64,000 nt of DNA from Sporolactobacillus putidus (GCF_014647035.1 NZ_BMOK01000004.1:124001-188000), one strand, 5' to 3'. Positions 42,789 to 51,240 are shown, numbered from the stretch's first letter. The notes: a model not told the origin generated them from the sequence alone. Numbers and translations: made by a program.

Positions 42789-44291
42789 TTAACTAAGGTG
42801 ATCCAGTTTTTCCTTGCAGAACCCGTCATAAGGTTCAACGGCAGTCCCGGCTTTGAGTATTTCTTTTTCCAGCAAAGTCTTGCCTTCGGACTCCAGTTCA
42901 TCCAATAAACGGATCATGATTTGTGAAAGCCGGAGCTCCAGTTTTTCAATGAGTGAACCGGTCCATTCATCCTGGAAGGCGGCGAGACAAGAGGGGCTGT
43001 AGATACCGAGTTTCTGAATAAACTGTTCGGCGCGTTCAGTAACCGAAACCTCTTTCAGAACCAGTCGTTCAAGATCCTCCATAAAATCGAGAAGATCGCA
43101 TTCGAATTTTACATTAAGAGCGATCGCTTCACGGCTGATGATGAGCGCATGATCAAGAGAATTCTGAAAAATTTTGTTCAAGTGGTTTAACTGCACGCGC
43201 AAACGCGTTTTGGCCTGCGGGACAGGAAGTTCAGGCATAAATGTATCGATTAAGGCCGTGCGTGTTGCAGAACCGCGATTCATGATGATATAAAAAAGCA
43301 GTTCCTTGGCGTGGCGCTGGTTCCATTTACCGTCTATGGGGCGACCGTTCCAGAGGACTTCTGCGGTTCCCCTCATCACCGTCATTCTTAGAAAAGGACG
43401 CCGGGTGAGCAGCTCGCTGAAACCCTTGTCAAGGATCCTTTTCAATTCGCCTGCCGCTTTCTGATGAGCTTCAGAGAAAGGAAAGGGCGACTTTTGACCG
43501 CGGATAAAAAGATTTAAGCGAGTCGCAACCATTTGGGGCTTGTCCAGTTCAATGAGATGCGAAGCCTCGGGAATAATCAATCCTCTGCCATTTGGAATTT
43601 GCGCGGCGAGAATGACAGACAGATTTGCCGGAAAAAGAGGGTCGAATTCGCCGTTCATAATCAGAACCGGCTGTTTTAACCGGCTCATTTCCTGAACCAG
43701 GCTGAAGCGATCGGGAAACGTTTTGTCAATCATTATGGAAATGATTTGTTTGAAATTCCGGGCGGAAACGCGCCTGAGCGCGTTGGTGATCAGCGCTGTT
43801 TTCTCAGGGGTAATGGGATAAACATTTTCCGCAACGATTTTTTTGACCAATAAATGGCGGTCGACTGTAAGCAGCTGAATGATATTTTGCAATTCATTTT
43901 TGTAGATCTCTTTTGGAATGTAGAAAGGCATGGACAGGAAACTCAGCGTTCGCACGAGATGAGGATAGCTTTCAGTAAATAGAAAAGCCAGAACCCCGCC
44001 GAATCCGGTGCCGGCCATATGTACGGCGTTGAGGCGGAGCGCTTGAAACAGCGACAACAGCTCACGGAAAAGCTTTTCAAATGAAATCGGCTCAGCGCTA
44101 TCCGTTGTTTTGCCATGGCCAAAATAATCGTAGGTTAAAATGTTAAAAGCTGGATCCAGGCAAGGAACAAGAACACGCCAGACGGTTGAATCGACGCTCA
44201 GATCATGAAGAAGCAAAAGCGTCGGATTCTCCTTATCGATATAGCGATAATCGTAATGAAGACTGTAATCGTCGATATGAAGGATCGGCAA
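42789..44291 (-). CDS. Alpha/beta-hydrolase-like protein fused to SARP/OmpR-type DNA-binding and BTAD-like region
   Basis: A 500-residue protein in two parts. Residues 1-265 read as an alpha/beta hydrolase (LLLLHDLSVDSTVWRVLV, oxyanion-side DYFGHGKT, acid in MNGEFDPLFP at Asp217, His245 in PEASHLIELDKP). The nucleophile elbow is GTGFGG at 94-99, so the catalytic Ser position (96) is Gly. Residues 295-400 resemble the winged helix of SARP regulators (MRGTAEVLWNGRPIDGKW, RHAKELLFYIIMNRG, KTRLRVQLNHLNKIF) and the rest is helical, BTAD-like. I infer a transcription regulator that uses a dead hydrolase as ligand sensor. No target is known. Confidence 0.78.
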   Translation of the reverse strand: MPILHIDDYSLHYDYRYIDKENPTLLLLHDLSVDSTVWRVLVPCLDPAFNILTYDYFGHGKTTDSAEPISFEKLFRELLSLFQALRLNAVHMAGTGFGGVLAFLFTESYPHLVRTLSFLSMPFYIPKEIYKNELQNIIQLLTVDRHLLVKKIVAENVYPITPEKTALITNALRRVSARNFKQIISIMIDKTFPDRFSLVQEMSRLKQPVLIMNGEFDPLFPANLSVILAAQIPNGRGLIIPEASHLIELDKPQMVATRLNLFIRGQKSPFPFSEAHQKAAGELKRILDKGFSELLTRRPFLRMTVMRGTAEVLWNGRPIDGKWNQRHAKELLFYIIMNRGSATRTALIDTFMPELPVPQAKTRLRVQLNHLNKIFQNSLDHALIISREAIALNVKFECDLLDFMEDLERLVLKEVSVTERAEQFIQKLGIYSPSCLAAFQDEWTGSLIEKLELRLSQIMIRLLDELESEGKTLLEKEILKAGTAVEPYDGFCKEKLDHLS

Positions 44292-44510
44292 TATAAGTTC
44301 CTTCTTTCGGATACATAGATTTGGGGAAGGTCTGGCCCAACGGTCCGGCCACTAGTTTGTTAACTTTAAAGGGCGTTTAGACTTGATGATTAAGACCTAT
44401 AAACGGGTGGGAAATCATCGATCAAAACCTCTGACCGGCACGTATCCCTCTATCCATTTTAAATGGGAAAATGCCTTCACCTACTTATGCCGCCCAACCC
44501 ACCCTTATTG
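44292..44510. other. Divergent intergenic region, left part
   Basis: Contains the promoter region of the leftward hydrolase/SARP-like gene. GTTAACTTTAAAGGGC and the weak repeat CCAACGGTCCGG lie here, but no confident promoter was picked. Confidence 0.3.
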
Positions 44511-44580
44511 ATACGATCTTTTTCAGAATCAGAAAGATCGTATTCAATACTTTGCCCGGACAGGTAAAATGTACTATAGA
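44511..44580 (+). promoter_or_regulatory. queT-queF promoter with upstream palindrome
   Basis: TTGCCC (44552-44557) and TATAGA (44575-44580) are 17 bp apart. Just upstream, ATACGATCTTT (44511-44521) and AAAGATCGTAT (44532-44542) form a perfect 11-bp inverted repeat around 10 bases. It lacks a T run and could be an operator or upstream activator site. Confidence 0.55.
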
Positions 44581-44675
44581 AACATTATAAACGAATCCCA
44601 GAAAACCGAAAGAAAAAAGACTGGGTTCTTGCCCGATGGCTGCTTTATCATTATAATCGATAACGTGACTTGGAT

Positions 44676-44719
44676 TGGCAGAGTTCGAAACCCTCCTCTG
44701 CCTTACCAAAAAAACTACG
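44676..44719 (+). promoter_or_regulatory. PreQ1-I riboswitch ahead of the queuosine-precursor transporter gene
   Basis: GGCAGAG / CTCTGCC closes a hairpin with loop TTCGAAACCCTC, followed by an A-rich tail ending AAAAAAACTA, the pseudoknot strand of class I preQ1 aptamers. The tail runs straight into the GGGAG ribosome site, so control is probably at translation. Confidence 0.82.
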
Positions 44720-44731
44720 GGAGTGATAGCC

Positions 44732-45400
44732 TTGGATCACACAAAACAAAATGCTGAAGTCCCCTTCAGACTGCTCATCCTGGCGATGGCCTTTGTCACC
44801 TGCCTGATCGCCGCCAACCTCGCCGCATCAAAAATTTTCTCTCTTGGCGAATTATCCATGACATCCGGCATTATTATTTACCCTTTAACATTTCTCGTTC
44901 TGGACAGTATGGCGGAAATCTGGGGAAAGCAAGTCGCCCAGAAAGTCGTCTGGATCGGGCTTGCCGCGAATATTCTTTTTACCCTGCTGCTTCAGGCTGC
45001 GATCCATTTGCCGCCGGCGCCATTCTGGAGCGGTCAGCAGGCGTACGCAACCGTGCTTGGCGCAGTTCCGAGAGTGGTTTTAGCTTCGCTCTGCGGTTAC
45101 ACCGTTTCGCAAACGCTTGATATTACCATTTTCATCAGACTGAAACAGCGCACAAATGGCAGAAAACTGTGGCTGCGCAGCCTGATGAGCACGGCCGTCA
45201 GCCAGCTGGCCGATTCGACGGTATTCATGTTTATTGGTTTTTCCGGAATTCTGCCTCTCGCCGCAATCTTCTCAACAATCGGTACCGAGTATATTCTCAA
45301 ATTTTCTTACGCGGTCATCGGTGTACCGCTCATCTATCTTGCTGTTCGCTGGGCGCGGGGAAACAGGCGGCCGGCCGCAATAGCTCCGGATGGTCACTGA
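44732..45400 (+). CDS. Queuosine precursor transporter, YhhQ/QueT-type
   Basis: A 222-residue membrane protein with six helices of the YhhQ (Vut_1) family, which imports queuosine precursors. CLIAANLAASKIFSLG, TFLVLDSMAEIWG and SQLADSTVFMFIGF match the family pattern. The TTG at 44732 is taken as start because it follows GGGAGTGATAGCC in the preQ1 riboswitch; the open frame upstream covers the aptamer itself. queF follows 38 bp later in the same direction. Confidence 0.88.
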   Translation: MDHTKQNAEVPFRLLILAMAFVTCLIAANLAASKIFSLGELSMTSGIIIYPLTFLVLDSMAEIWGKQVAQKVVWIGLAANILFTLLLQAAIHLPPAPFWSGQQAYATVLGAVPRVVLASLCGYTVSQTLDITIFIRLKQRTNGRKLWLRSLMSTAVSQLADSTVFMFIGFSGILPLAAIFSTIGTEYILKFSYAVIGVPLIYLAVRWARGNRRPAAIAPDGH

Positions 45401-45438
45401 ACGAATGGAATGACTAAAGCGATGAGGAGGAGTCGATC

Positions 45439-45927
45439 ATGACGGACAGAAAACAGGAAGGACTTACCCAGCTTGGTAATAAAGGAACAAAATATAGTTT
45501 TGACTATGACCCGAGTGTGCTGGAAACATTTAAAAATGCGCATCCTGACCGGGATTACTTCGTGAAATTCAACTTTCCGGAATTCACGAGTCTCTGCCCG
45601 ATCACCCATCAGCCGGACTTTGCGACCCTGCACATCAGCTATGTTCCGTCTGAACGCATGGTTGAAAGCAAATCGCTGAAACTTTATCTGTTCAGTTTCC
45701 GCAACCATGGCGATTTTCATGAGGACTGCATCAACAAGATTGCCGATGATCTGATCACCCTGATGGATCCAAAATATTTGGAAGTGTGGGGCAAATTTAT
45801 GCCGCGGGGCGGGATCAGCATCGACCCTTATGTGAATTACGGCAAGGAAGGCACCGTATGGGAAAAGGTCGCCTTTGACAGGCTCTCAACGCACGACATG
45901 TATCCGGAAAAAATAGATAATCGCTGA
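45439..45927 (+). CDS. queF: NADPH-dependent 7-cyano-7-deazaguanine (preQ0) reductase
   Basis: Reduces the nitrile preQ0 to the amine preQ1 in queuosine synthesis. The 162-residue protein is the unimodular QueF. Its active cysteine is in [18 protein letters not shown], and the signature [21 protein letters not shown] is complete. The ATG follows GATGAGGAGG. It shares a transcript with the transporter gene and hence the preQ1 riboswitch, while queC lies 4 kb on with its own. queD and queE are not in the window. Confidence 0.96.
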   Translation: MTDRKQEGLTQLGNKGTKYSFDYDPSVLETFKNAHPDRDYFVKFNFPEFTSLCPITHQPDFATLHISYVPSERMVESKSLKLYLFSFRNHGDFHEDCINKIADDLITLMDPKYLEVWGKFMPRGGISIDPYVNYGKEGTVWEKVAFDRLSTHDMYPEKIDNR

Positions 45928-45940
45928 TCGAAAAACAGTC

Positions 45941-45968
45941 AATGCTGCCGTTCAGGCAGCATTTTTTG
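45941..45968 (+). terminator. Intrinsic terminator after queF
   Basis: AATGCTGCC pairs with GGCAGCATT around GTTCA, followed by TTTTT. Confidence 0.92.
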
Positions 45969-46226
45969 CATTCATCCTTTTTGCATTTAAAGAGTTGAAA
46001 GGCTCCTTCAGTCCAGACTGAAAGAGCGACTGGCTGGAAGCCTCTTAAAATAAGATGTGCCTGCTTTGCCGTTAAACCTCATCCTTCAGGGCAATTATAA
46101 AACGCTAAACAATCGTTTGATTAATCCACCGAGCACAAGTGCTGCTGCTCGGACCGGGGAAAATGCCTGACAGTGACTCATTAAAAGGGCGGCAGGCAAG
46201 CCAGGAATTGTTTGGCACCTACATTG

Positions 46227-47090
46227 TTAAAGTACAGACTTAATCGTATTTTCAGCCCTGTGCCAATCGGCATGGAGACATTTTGCCTTCTTTTTTTCGA
46301 TTTTTTTAAAGTACCTGGCTAATTCATTGGCTTCATCTGACAGGCCGGAATCTTTTTTTGACAGTTCCGTCAAAATACAGCGGGAAGCAGTAAAGTCATG
46401 GATATCTCCGATCAACTGAAGAAGTTTTTTAAGTCTTCTATATAATTTTTGCTCCTTAATATCTAAGATGGGGAGAAATAATTCCATGATATTTTTAATT
46501 TTTTTGCCCGCGATACGGAACTTGTGCAATTGATTGGGTACGGAAAAATCAGTGTTTTTGCCTAACTTTAAATATCTTTTCAACATCACAATCAGTTCTT
46601 TCTTTACGTAATCAGAAGTGGTAGTTTCATGAATGGCCTGATTATCCCATTCAATCGCTGCCGGCCAGTCAATGGGCAGCATTTTTTGTCCCCTGTCTGG
46701 GTTTGACATTTCCTTGCGGAGACGGTTCGATAAGACTGTCCGTTCTGTACTCATTATGCTGGTCAGACGGCCGGATTTATTGTATTGTCTGCAGTTCAAA
46801 ACTAAAATATCCAAATCTCTTATCGCTGCCAGAGACTTGTTTAAAAGCTTGAGTCTTCCGTTGATTGAGTTGTAACAGCCGCTTTTGGCTATTTTTTTTA
46901 TAAAGGATGAAAGAGAACGCATTTTTCTGATTTCGAGGCGCATTTTGTGTACTGTTTCGGCATCAGAAGGATCTGAAATAAAACTTGCCGTTTCTGAGTC
47001 CAAACGGTTTGAAGCGGAAACAAGAATTTTTAGGACCGTTTTCTTCAGATCAGTATCGATTTCAAATGATGTGCTCTCCTTTTTATTCAT
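46227..47090 (-). CDS. CHAD domain protein
   Basis: A 287-residue, highly basic, all-helical protein with the conserved histidines of the CHAD domain: VHKMRLEIRKMRS (about 48-60), RDLDILVL, LHKFRIAGKKIKNIMELF (about 189-206) and IGDIHDFTASRCIL. CHAD proteins bind polyphosphate and are often near polyphosphate or CYTH genes, but none is adjacent here. The ATG follows AAAGGAGGCATC. Base composition is more AT-rich than its neighbours, which may point to later acquisition. Confidence 0.88.
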   Translation of the reverse strand: MNKKESTSFEIDTDLKKTVLKILVSASNRLDSETASFISDPSDAETVHKMRLEIRKMRSLSSFIKKIAKSGCYNSINGRLKLLNKSLAAIRDLDILVLNCRQYNKSGRLTSIMSTERTVLSNRLRKEMSNPDRGQKMLPIDWPAAIEWDNQAIHETTTSDYVKKELIVMLKRYLKLGKNTDFSVPNQLHKFRIAGKKIKNIMELFLPILDIKEQKLYRRLKKLLQLIGDIHDFTASRCILTELSKKDSGLSDEANELARYFKKIEKKKAKCLHADWHRAENTIKSVL

Positions 47091-47563
47091 CTTAAGATGC
47101 CTCCTTTAATGTTCTTCGTTCGGAATAGCCGATTACCTCATCTGATAAGCGGTGAAAGAGTGTTATAACTTGAAAAACAAATATTGAAGCGCTTTCATTT
47201 TTTGGATTTGTTCTCGCCTGTTTTTCAGGATATGGAAAGCACCGCCGGAAAAAGCATTGGATCGCCCGCTTTCAGCACCGGCCGGATGAGGTTCATCATC
47301 TAATATACAGATGTTCTATCTCTATTATAGTGGCTATGAATTCCGGTTAAAAGGGCGGTCCGAACGAGTGCAGTATGGGATTAGACGAACGACTTGGCCG
47401 ATATTCCCTTTGCATCCTCAGCTGGAACTTATGGCGGCTTCAGCATTGAATCGAAACTCGCTTTGGATAAGCAGCGAATGGACTCGTGCAAAGAAAAAAA
47501 TAACCGTTGACTCTCCCGTGTGGAGGATCGTTTATACTAAAAATAAGGAGGTGGGCATGTGTA
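47091..47563. other. Gap between CHAD gene and MerR fragment
   Basis: About 470 bp with no recognised gene or RNA. An open frame at 47311-47610 has no ribosome site and overlaps the MerR remnant in another frame. Confidence 0.35.
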
Positions 47564-47677
47564 GTGTACAAAATTGGGGAGTTTTCGAAAATCACAGACT
47601 TCACTGTTAAAACGCTGCGCTATTATAACGAGCAGAACATACTGACTCTGTCTTTTCGTAATGAAGAAAATGGATAA
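47564..47677 (+). pseudogene. Truncated MerR-family regulator (N-terminal DNA-binding part only)
   Basis: GTG after AAGGAGGTGGG opens a 37-codon frame that begins VYKIGEFSKITDFTVKTLRY and ends in TAA within the sequence expected to read ENGYR. It keeps the MerR helix-turn-helix (IGEFSK...TLRYY) and then breaks off. The next bases (GGCTATATAGCGG) still look like the following MerR residues in another frame, so a frameshift or indel is likely. A GyrI-like ligand-domain gene follows directly, matching the usual MerR-GyrI domain order. Confidence 0.75.
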
Positions 47678-47727
47678 AAACGGCTATATAGCGGAAATTA
47701 TGATACCGATCGGCAGGAGGCAGGAAC

Positions 47728-48387
47728 ATGGCTACTGATAAATTAGATTATAAAAAAGCGTTTAAAGATCTGTATCTTCCCCCGAAAAAGCCAGTGATCA
47801 TTGATGTGCCAGCAATGAATTTCATCATGGTCGACGGAAGGGGGAATCCGAATGAAGAAGGGGGAGATTATCAGTCGGCAGTTGAATTACTATACGGCCT
47901 CTCCTATACCATTAAGATGAGCAAAAATGGACAGTACCTGCCGGAAGGGTACTTCGACTATGTCGTGCCGCCGCTTGAGGGGCTGTGGTGGATGGACGAC
48001 AGGCAGCTCGATCTTTCGGACAAGGATAACTACTGTTGGACTTCTATGATCCGGCAGCCGGAATTTGTGACGGACGAGGTGTTCGAGTGGGCTCGTGCCG
48101 AGGCATTGAAAAAGAAGCCGCAGCTCGATGTATCGAAGGCGCGGCTTCAGACAATTCGTGAAGGCTTGTGCGTGCAAATGATGCACATCGGCCCCTTTGA
48201 AAACGAACCGAAAATCATTGCACAAATGGAAAACTATATTGAGGGTCATCAGTTGAAGAACGCGATTTCGACGGTTCAGCCGGACGGAACTGTAAGAAGG
48301 CATCACGAGATTTACCTGTCCGATCCACGAAAATCACAACCTGAAAAGCGAAAAACTGTGATCCGACATCCTGTTGAGCAATATTAG
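47728..48387 (+). CDS. GyrI-like small-molecule-binding domain protein
   Basis: A 219-residue stand-alone GyrI-like (SRPBCC-unrelated, BmrR-type effector) domain protein. MNFIMVDGRGNPNEEGGDYQSAVELLYGLSYTIKMS and the MMHIGPFENEPKIIAQMENYI segment fit the YdeE/DUF-type GyrI-like proteins. The start has CAGGAGGCAGG upstream. Its place directly after a broken MerR DNA-binding domain suggests either a former fusion or a two-gene pair. The ligand is unknown. Confidence 0.82.
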   Translation: MATDKLDYKKAFKDLYLPPKKPVIIDVPAMNFIMVDGRGNPNEEGGDYQSAVELLYGLSYTIKMSKNGQYLPEGYFDYVVPPLEGLWWMDDRQLDLSDKDNYCWTSMIRQPEFVTDEVFEWARAEALKKKPQLDVSKARLQTIREGLCVQMMHIGPFENEPKIIAQMENYIEGHQLKNAISTVQPDGTVRRHHEIYLSDPRKSQPEKRKTVIRHPVEQY

Positions 48388-48821
48388 TATTTATTGATTG
48401 GCATGCCGAAGCGGTCTACTTTAAGTCTGCACTCAAAAATACATGTTTGAAAGTCAAAATGAGAAAGAATGGTTTATTGAATTCAACCATTCTTTTCTGC
48501 TTTTTTGTTAAATTCTTCCTGAGTAGCACACAATTGTTCTTTTAATATTTTGTCCATAAGTGTCCGTTAATTTCCCCTGTTCCATGCTTACCTTAGTTCT
48601 TAAAACCCTTACTCTTAAACAAATTGGGATAGGGAACTCATTCAGATTCATTAAAGCAAAATTAATTTCATCGATGTCATGATTAATGACAAGATTTCTT
48701 CATACCATTTCATGAAAATTTCATTTATAATATGAAGAAAACGTAAAGATTATTAAACCTGCAAAATGCGGTCTCTCAGCATTTAAGGAACTGAAGTGTC
48801 TCAGGAGAGGAGAGCATACAT
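48388..48821. other. Gap between GyrI-like and GNAT genes
   Basis: About 430 bp holding a terminator at its left end. The rest is AT-rich and without recognised features apart from the ribosome site of the next gene. Confidence 0.35.
48464..48507 (+). terminator. Intrinsic terminator after the GyrI-like gene
   Basis: AAGAATGGTT and AACCATTCTT form a stem around TATTGAATTC, followed shortly by GCTTTTTTG. Confidence 0.75.
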
Positions 48822-49631
48822 ATGATCAGGAAATTAACGGAAAGGGACAGAACGCTCGTCGTGGACTTTGCGGGTGATCGTCCTGCGGAAAATCTTTTCA
48901 TTCTCGGCGACATTGAAACGTTTGGCTTTGAAAGTGAAACAGTAACAGTATGGGGAGATTTTAATGAGGCCGGAGCATTGATCAGTATTCTGCTCCGATA
49001 CCGCGATAATTTCATTCCTTACGCGAAGAGTGCCGGACATTTGAATGGACAAGCCTGGGCGGAAGTGATCAGGAGCAACGGAAAACTCAGGATGCTTTCG
49101 GGTCTGAAAGTAATAGTTGAGCAGATTTTGCCGTTTATTGAGCTGCCGGTTCAGGATAGGAAGCTTTGTTACTATGCGAAACGCGAAGATCGTCAGCCAC
49201 TGAATAAAGAAACGATGCGCAAAGACGTGAAAATGCTTTTTCCCGAGGAAGCGGATAAAATTGTACAGTTACGGTCATCGATTCCAGAGTTTTCCGACCT
49301 GAAAGTAAGCCTCGCCGAATTTCAGGAGAACATGGAAAAGGGCATTTCAAGAACTTATTATATTGAAAGAAATGAAGAACCGGTCAGCGCGGTCTCGACA
49401 ACGGCCGAAACGCGCCATGCGGCAATGATTATCGGCGTCTGTACAAAGCCCGGTTATGAACGGCGAGGCTATGCGACAAGCTGTCTCATCAAGACGATTG
49501 TTGCCCTGAAAGCAGAACACAAGGAACCCTGCCTTTTTTATGATAACCCGGAAGCAGGCAAAATTTACAAGAAACTTGGTTTTGAAGACATTGATCAATG
49601 GGTCATGGCGAGTTACCGGAAAATTTCATGA
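48822..49631 (+). CDS. GNAT-family N-acetyltransferase
   Basis: A 269-residue protein. The C-terminal 110 residues hold the acetyl-CoA fold: IIGVCTKPGYERRGYATSCLIKTIVALKAE (motif A with RRGYA) and FYDNPEAGKIYKKLGFEDI (motif B). The N-terminal half (LTERDRTLVVDFAGDRPAENLFILGDIETFG) is the domain found in Bacillus two-domain GNATs. The substrate is unknown. The ATG follows CTCAGGAGAGGAG. Confidence 0.9.
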   Translation: MIRKLTERDRTLVVDFAGDRPAENLFILGDIETFGFESETVTVWGDFNEAGALISILLRYRDNFIPYAKSAGHLNGQAWAEVIRSNGKLRMLSGLKVIVEQILPFIELPVQDRKLCYYAKREDRQPLNKETMRKDVKMLFPEEADKIVQLRSSIPEFSDLKVSLAEFQENMEKGISRTYYIERNEEPVSAVSTTAETRHAAMIIGVCTKPGYERRGYATSCLIKTIVALKAEHKEPCLFYDNPEAGKIYKKLGFEDIDQWVMASYRKIS

Positions 49632-49719
49632 AAAACAGGAGTCGGCAATCTTTGTCTGATCTGATAGAATAACCGGCAGATGCGCCACTATTTATCATGA
49701 GTTTTCATGTTTCTTAGTC

Positions 49720-49743
49720 AGCTATCATGGAATTTGCTATAAT
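49720..49743 (+). promoter_or_regulatory. Possible promoter of the queC leader
   Basis: TATAAT at about 49738-49743 just ahead of the preQ1 aptamer, with TTAGTC about 18 bp upstream. The -10 is strong and the -35 weak. Confidence 0.6.
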
Positions 49744-49750
49744 AGTAACG

Positions 49751-49796
49751 CTGAGGGTTCGAAATTCCCGCCCCTCATTAAACAAAACTAGGGAGC
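49751..49796 (+). promoter_or_regulatory. PreQ1-I riboswitch ahead of queC
   Basis: TGAGGGTTCGAAATTCCCGC, then CCCTCA closing the stem, then TTAAACAAAACTAGGGAG as the pseudoknot strand. It has the same build as the one at 44676. Unlike that copy, it lies about 190 bp before its gene, with a terminator between. Confidence 0.82.
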
Positions 49797-49917
49797 GTCG
49801 CAACTGAAAAATTCGGGCATCTTTCTTAAGAGAAGGTTGTTCAAAGGGTGAGTGAACCTCATTGAGGGGCATTCACGATTCCATTTGTCCATCCTTCAGA
49901 ACTTTGCCCGTTTTTAC

Positions 49918-49948
49918 GCTCTCCATCTTTGTTATGGAGAGTTTTTTC
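49918..49948 (+). terminator. Intrinsic terminator in the queC leader
   Basis: CTCTCCAT pairs with ATGGAGAG, followed by TTTTTT, 40 bp before the queC start. It makes transcription attenuation by the preQ1 riboswitch likely. The 120 nt between aptamer and terminator hold further stems (CGGGCA near 49813 with TGCCCG near 49905; GTGAACCTC with the GGGGCATTCAC region). Confidence 0.88.
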
Positions 49949-49987
49949 ATGCGCTCTTTTGAGATACAAAATAGAGAGGTGTTTAAA

Positions 49988-50680
49988 ATGGCGAAGAAAG
50001 CAGTGGTTGTGCTCAGCGGAGGGCTTGACAGCACAACGTGTATGGGTATAGCGAATCATGAGGGCTATGAGCTTTATCCTTTAACCTTCAGTTACGGTCA
50101 GCGGCATGATCGGGAGGTCGCTCAGGCGAAGAAGGTGGCGGCGTACTTCCATGCGAAGAAACATCGTGTCGTCGACATCAGCTTCTTTAAGCAAATGGGC
50201 GGGAGTGCCCTGACCGATATGTCCATTAACGTGCCGCAGGATGGTGTAGGAAATGACATACCGATAACCTATGTTCCCGCGCGAAACATGATTTTTCTCT
50301 CCCTCGCCAGTGCTTATGCGGAAGTACTGGGTGCGGAGGCGATTTTTATCGGTGTGTCGTCCGTCGATTACAGCGGCTATCCCGATTGCCGCCCCGAATT
50401 TATCGACAGTATGAATCAAACAATCAATCTGGCGACAAAAACTGGCGTTACGAATCACCGCCTGTCCATTCAGGCGCCGCTGATGCACCTGACAAAAAAA
50501 GAGACGATCGAACTCGGAACCCGGCTTGGTGTCCCTTATCAACTGACGACTTCATGCTATAATGGCGGTGACAAAGCCTGTGGAACGTGCGACAGCTGCA
50601 GGCTGAGGATTAAGGGGTTCCAGGAAGCGGGACTGGTTGATCCGATTCCTTATCAGATTGATATCGACTGGAACCTCTGA
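49988..50680 (+). CDS. queC: 7-cyano-7-deazaguanine synthase
   Basis: Converts 7-carboxy-7-deazaguanine to preQ0 with ATP and ammonia. The 230-residue protein has the N-type ATP pyrophosphatase P-loop VVLSGGLDSTTC, the YVPARNMIFLSLA segment and the zinc-binding Cys cluster SCYNGGDKACGTCDSCRLR. The ATG at 49988 follows AGAGGTG and gives the usual length; the frame upstream overlaps the leader terminator. It is controlled by the preQ1 leader. Confidence 0.96.
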   Translation: MAKKAVVVLSGGLDSTTCMGIANHEGYELYPLTFSYGQRHDREVAQAKKVAAYFHAKKHRVVDISFFKQMGGSALTDMSINVPQDGVGNDIPITYVPARNMIFLSLASAYAEVLGAEAIFIGVSSVDYSGYPDCRPEFIDSMNQTINLATKTGVTNHRLSIQAPLMHLTKKETIELGTRLGVPYQLTTSCYNGGDKACGTCDSCRLRIKGFQEAGLVDPIPYQIDIDWNL

Positions 50681-50723
50681 CAATCTTGGAAAAAGTATGG
50701 CAGAGGAATGGAATACCACAATT

Positions 50724-50778
50724 TCACAATGAAGGGCATTGTGAGGGAGGCCTTCTTTTTTAGGAAGGCCCCATTTTT
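50724..50778 (+). terminator. Terminator after queC
   Basis: CACAATGAAGGGCATTGTG hairpin, then GGCCTTC / GAAGGCC followed by CCATTTTTA. Confidence 0.75.
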
Positions 50779-50792
50779 ATTTGAAAAACGGA

Positions 50793-51240
50793 TTTTACCC
50801 GCCAGCTCATGTTAGACTTCAAAGAATAAAACAAACCGATGAAAAATATGACGGATTTTTCTTCATTCGACGACAATTGAGCCTATTGAACAATCAGCTT
50901 AGCAGCCCGAAGCTGTTTTGTGAAAAAACAGACTGAAACAGCTTACTTCCATGTGTTCATAAAAGCGCACAGCCGGACAATCGTCAGTAATGAGCAGAAA
51001 ATCGACAGTAAATGGGTGAGAATCAACAGTAAATTGCAGAAAATCACCAGTAACGCTCAAAGAATCAACGGTAAACAACCTGGAATCAATAAGTGTGAAA
51101 AATCAGAACATGGTGAGCGCTGTTTAGCCGGCACTGACCGCTCAATTTAGGCGGAGCGGGATGATGATCTTTAGTTGTTGATTCGCCATCAAAAATTCAG
51201 GACACATTTTGCCAACTTAAGTAAGCAAGATGAATCATCA
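50793..51240 (+). repeat. About 440-bp non-coding repeat, copy 3 (contains type E array)
   Basis: A more diverged copy of 8386-8807 and 14681-15107. It keeps CTCATGTTAGAC, TGACGGATTTTTC, GAACAATCAGCTTAGCAG, the array, AATCAATAAGTGTGAAAAATC, TCTTTAGTTG and TTCAGGACACATTTTGCC. A 30-bp insert (TTGTGAAAAAACAGACTG) precedes the array. Confidence 0.8.
50978..51096. repeat. 21-bp tandem array 8 (type E unit)
   Basis: Units with the GAATCAACAGTAA core and variable ATTGCAGA, TGGGTGA, CGCTCAAA parts; the order of variable parts is the same as in arrays 2 and 3. Confidence 0.85.

Noticed and set aside
8386-51240. Insertion sequences behind the 420-bp repeats
   Set aside because: No transposase frame, no terminal inverted repeats and no visible target duplications at the three copies.
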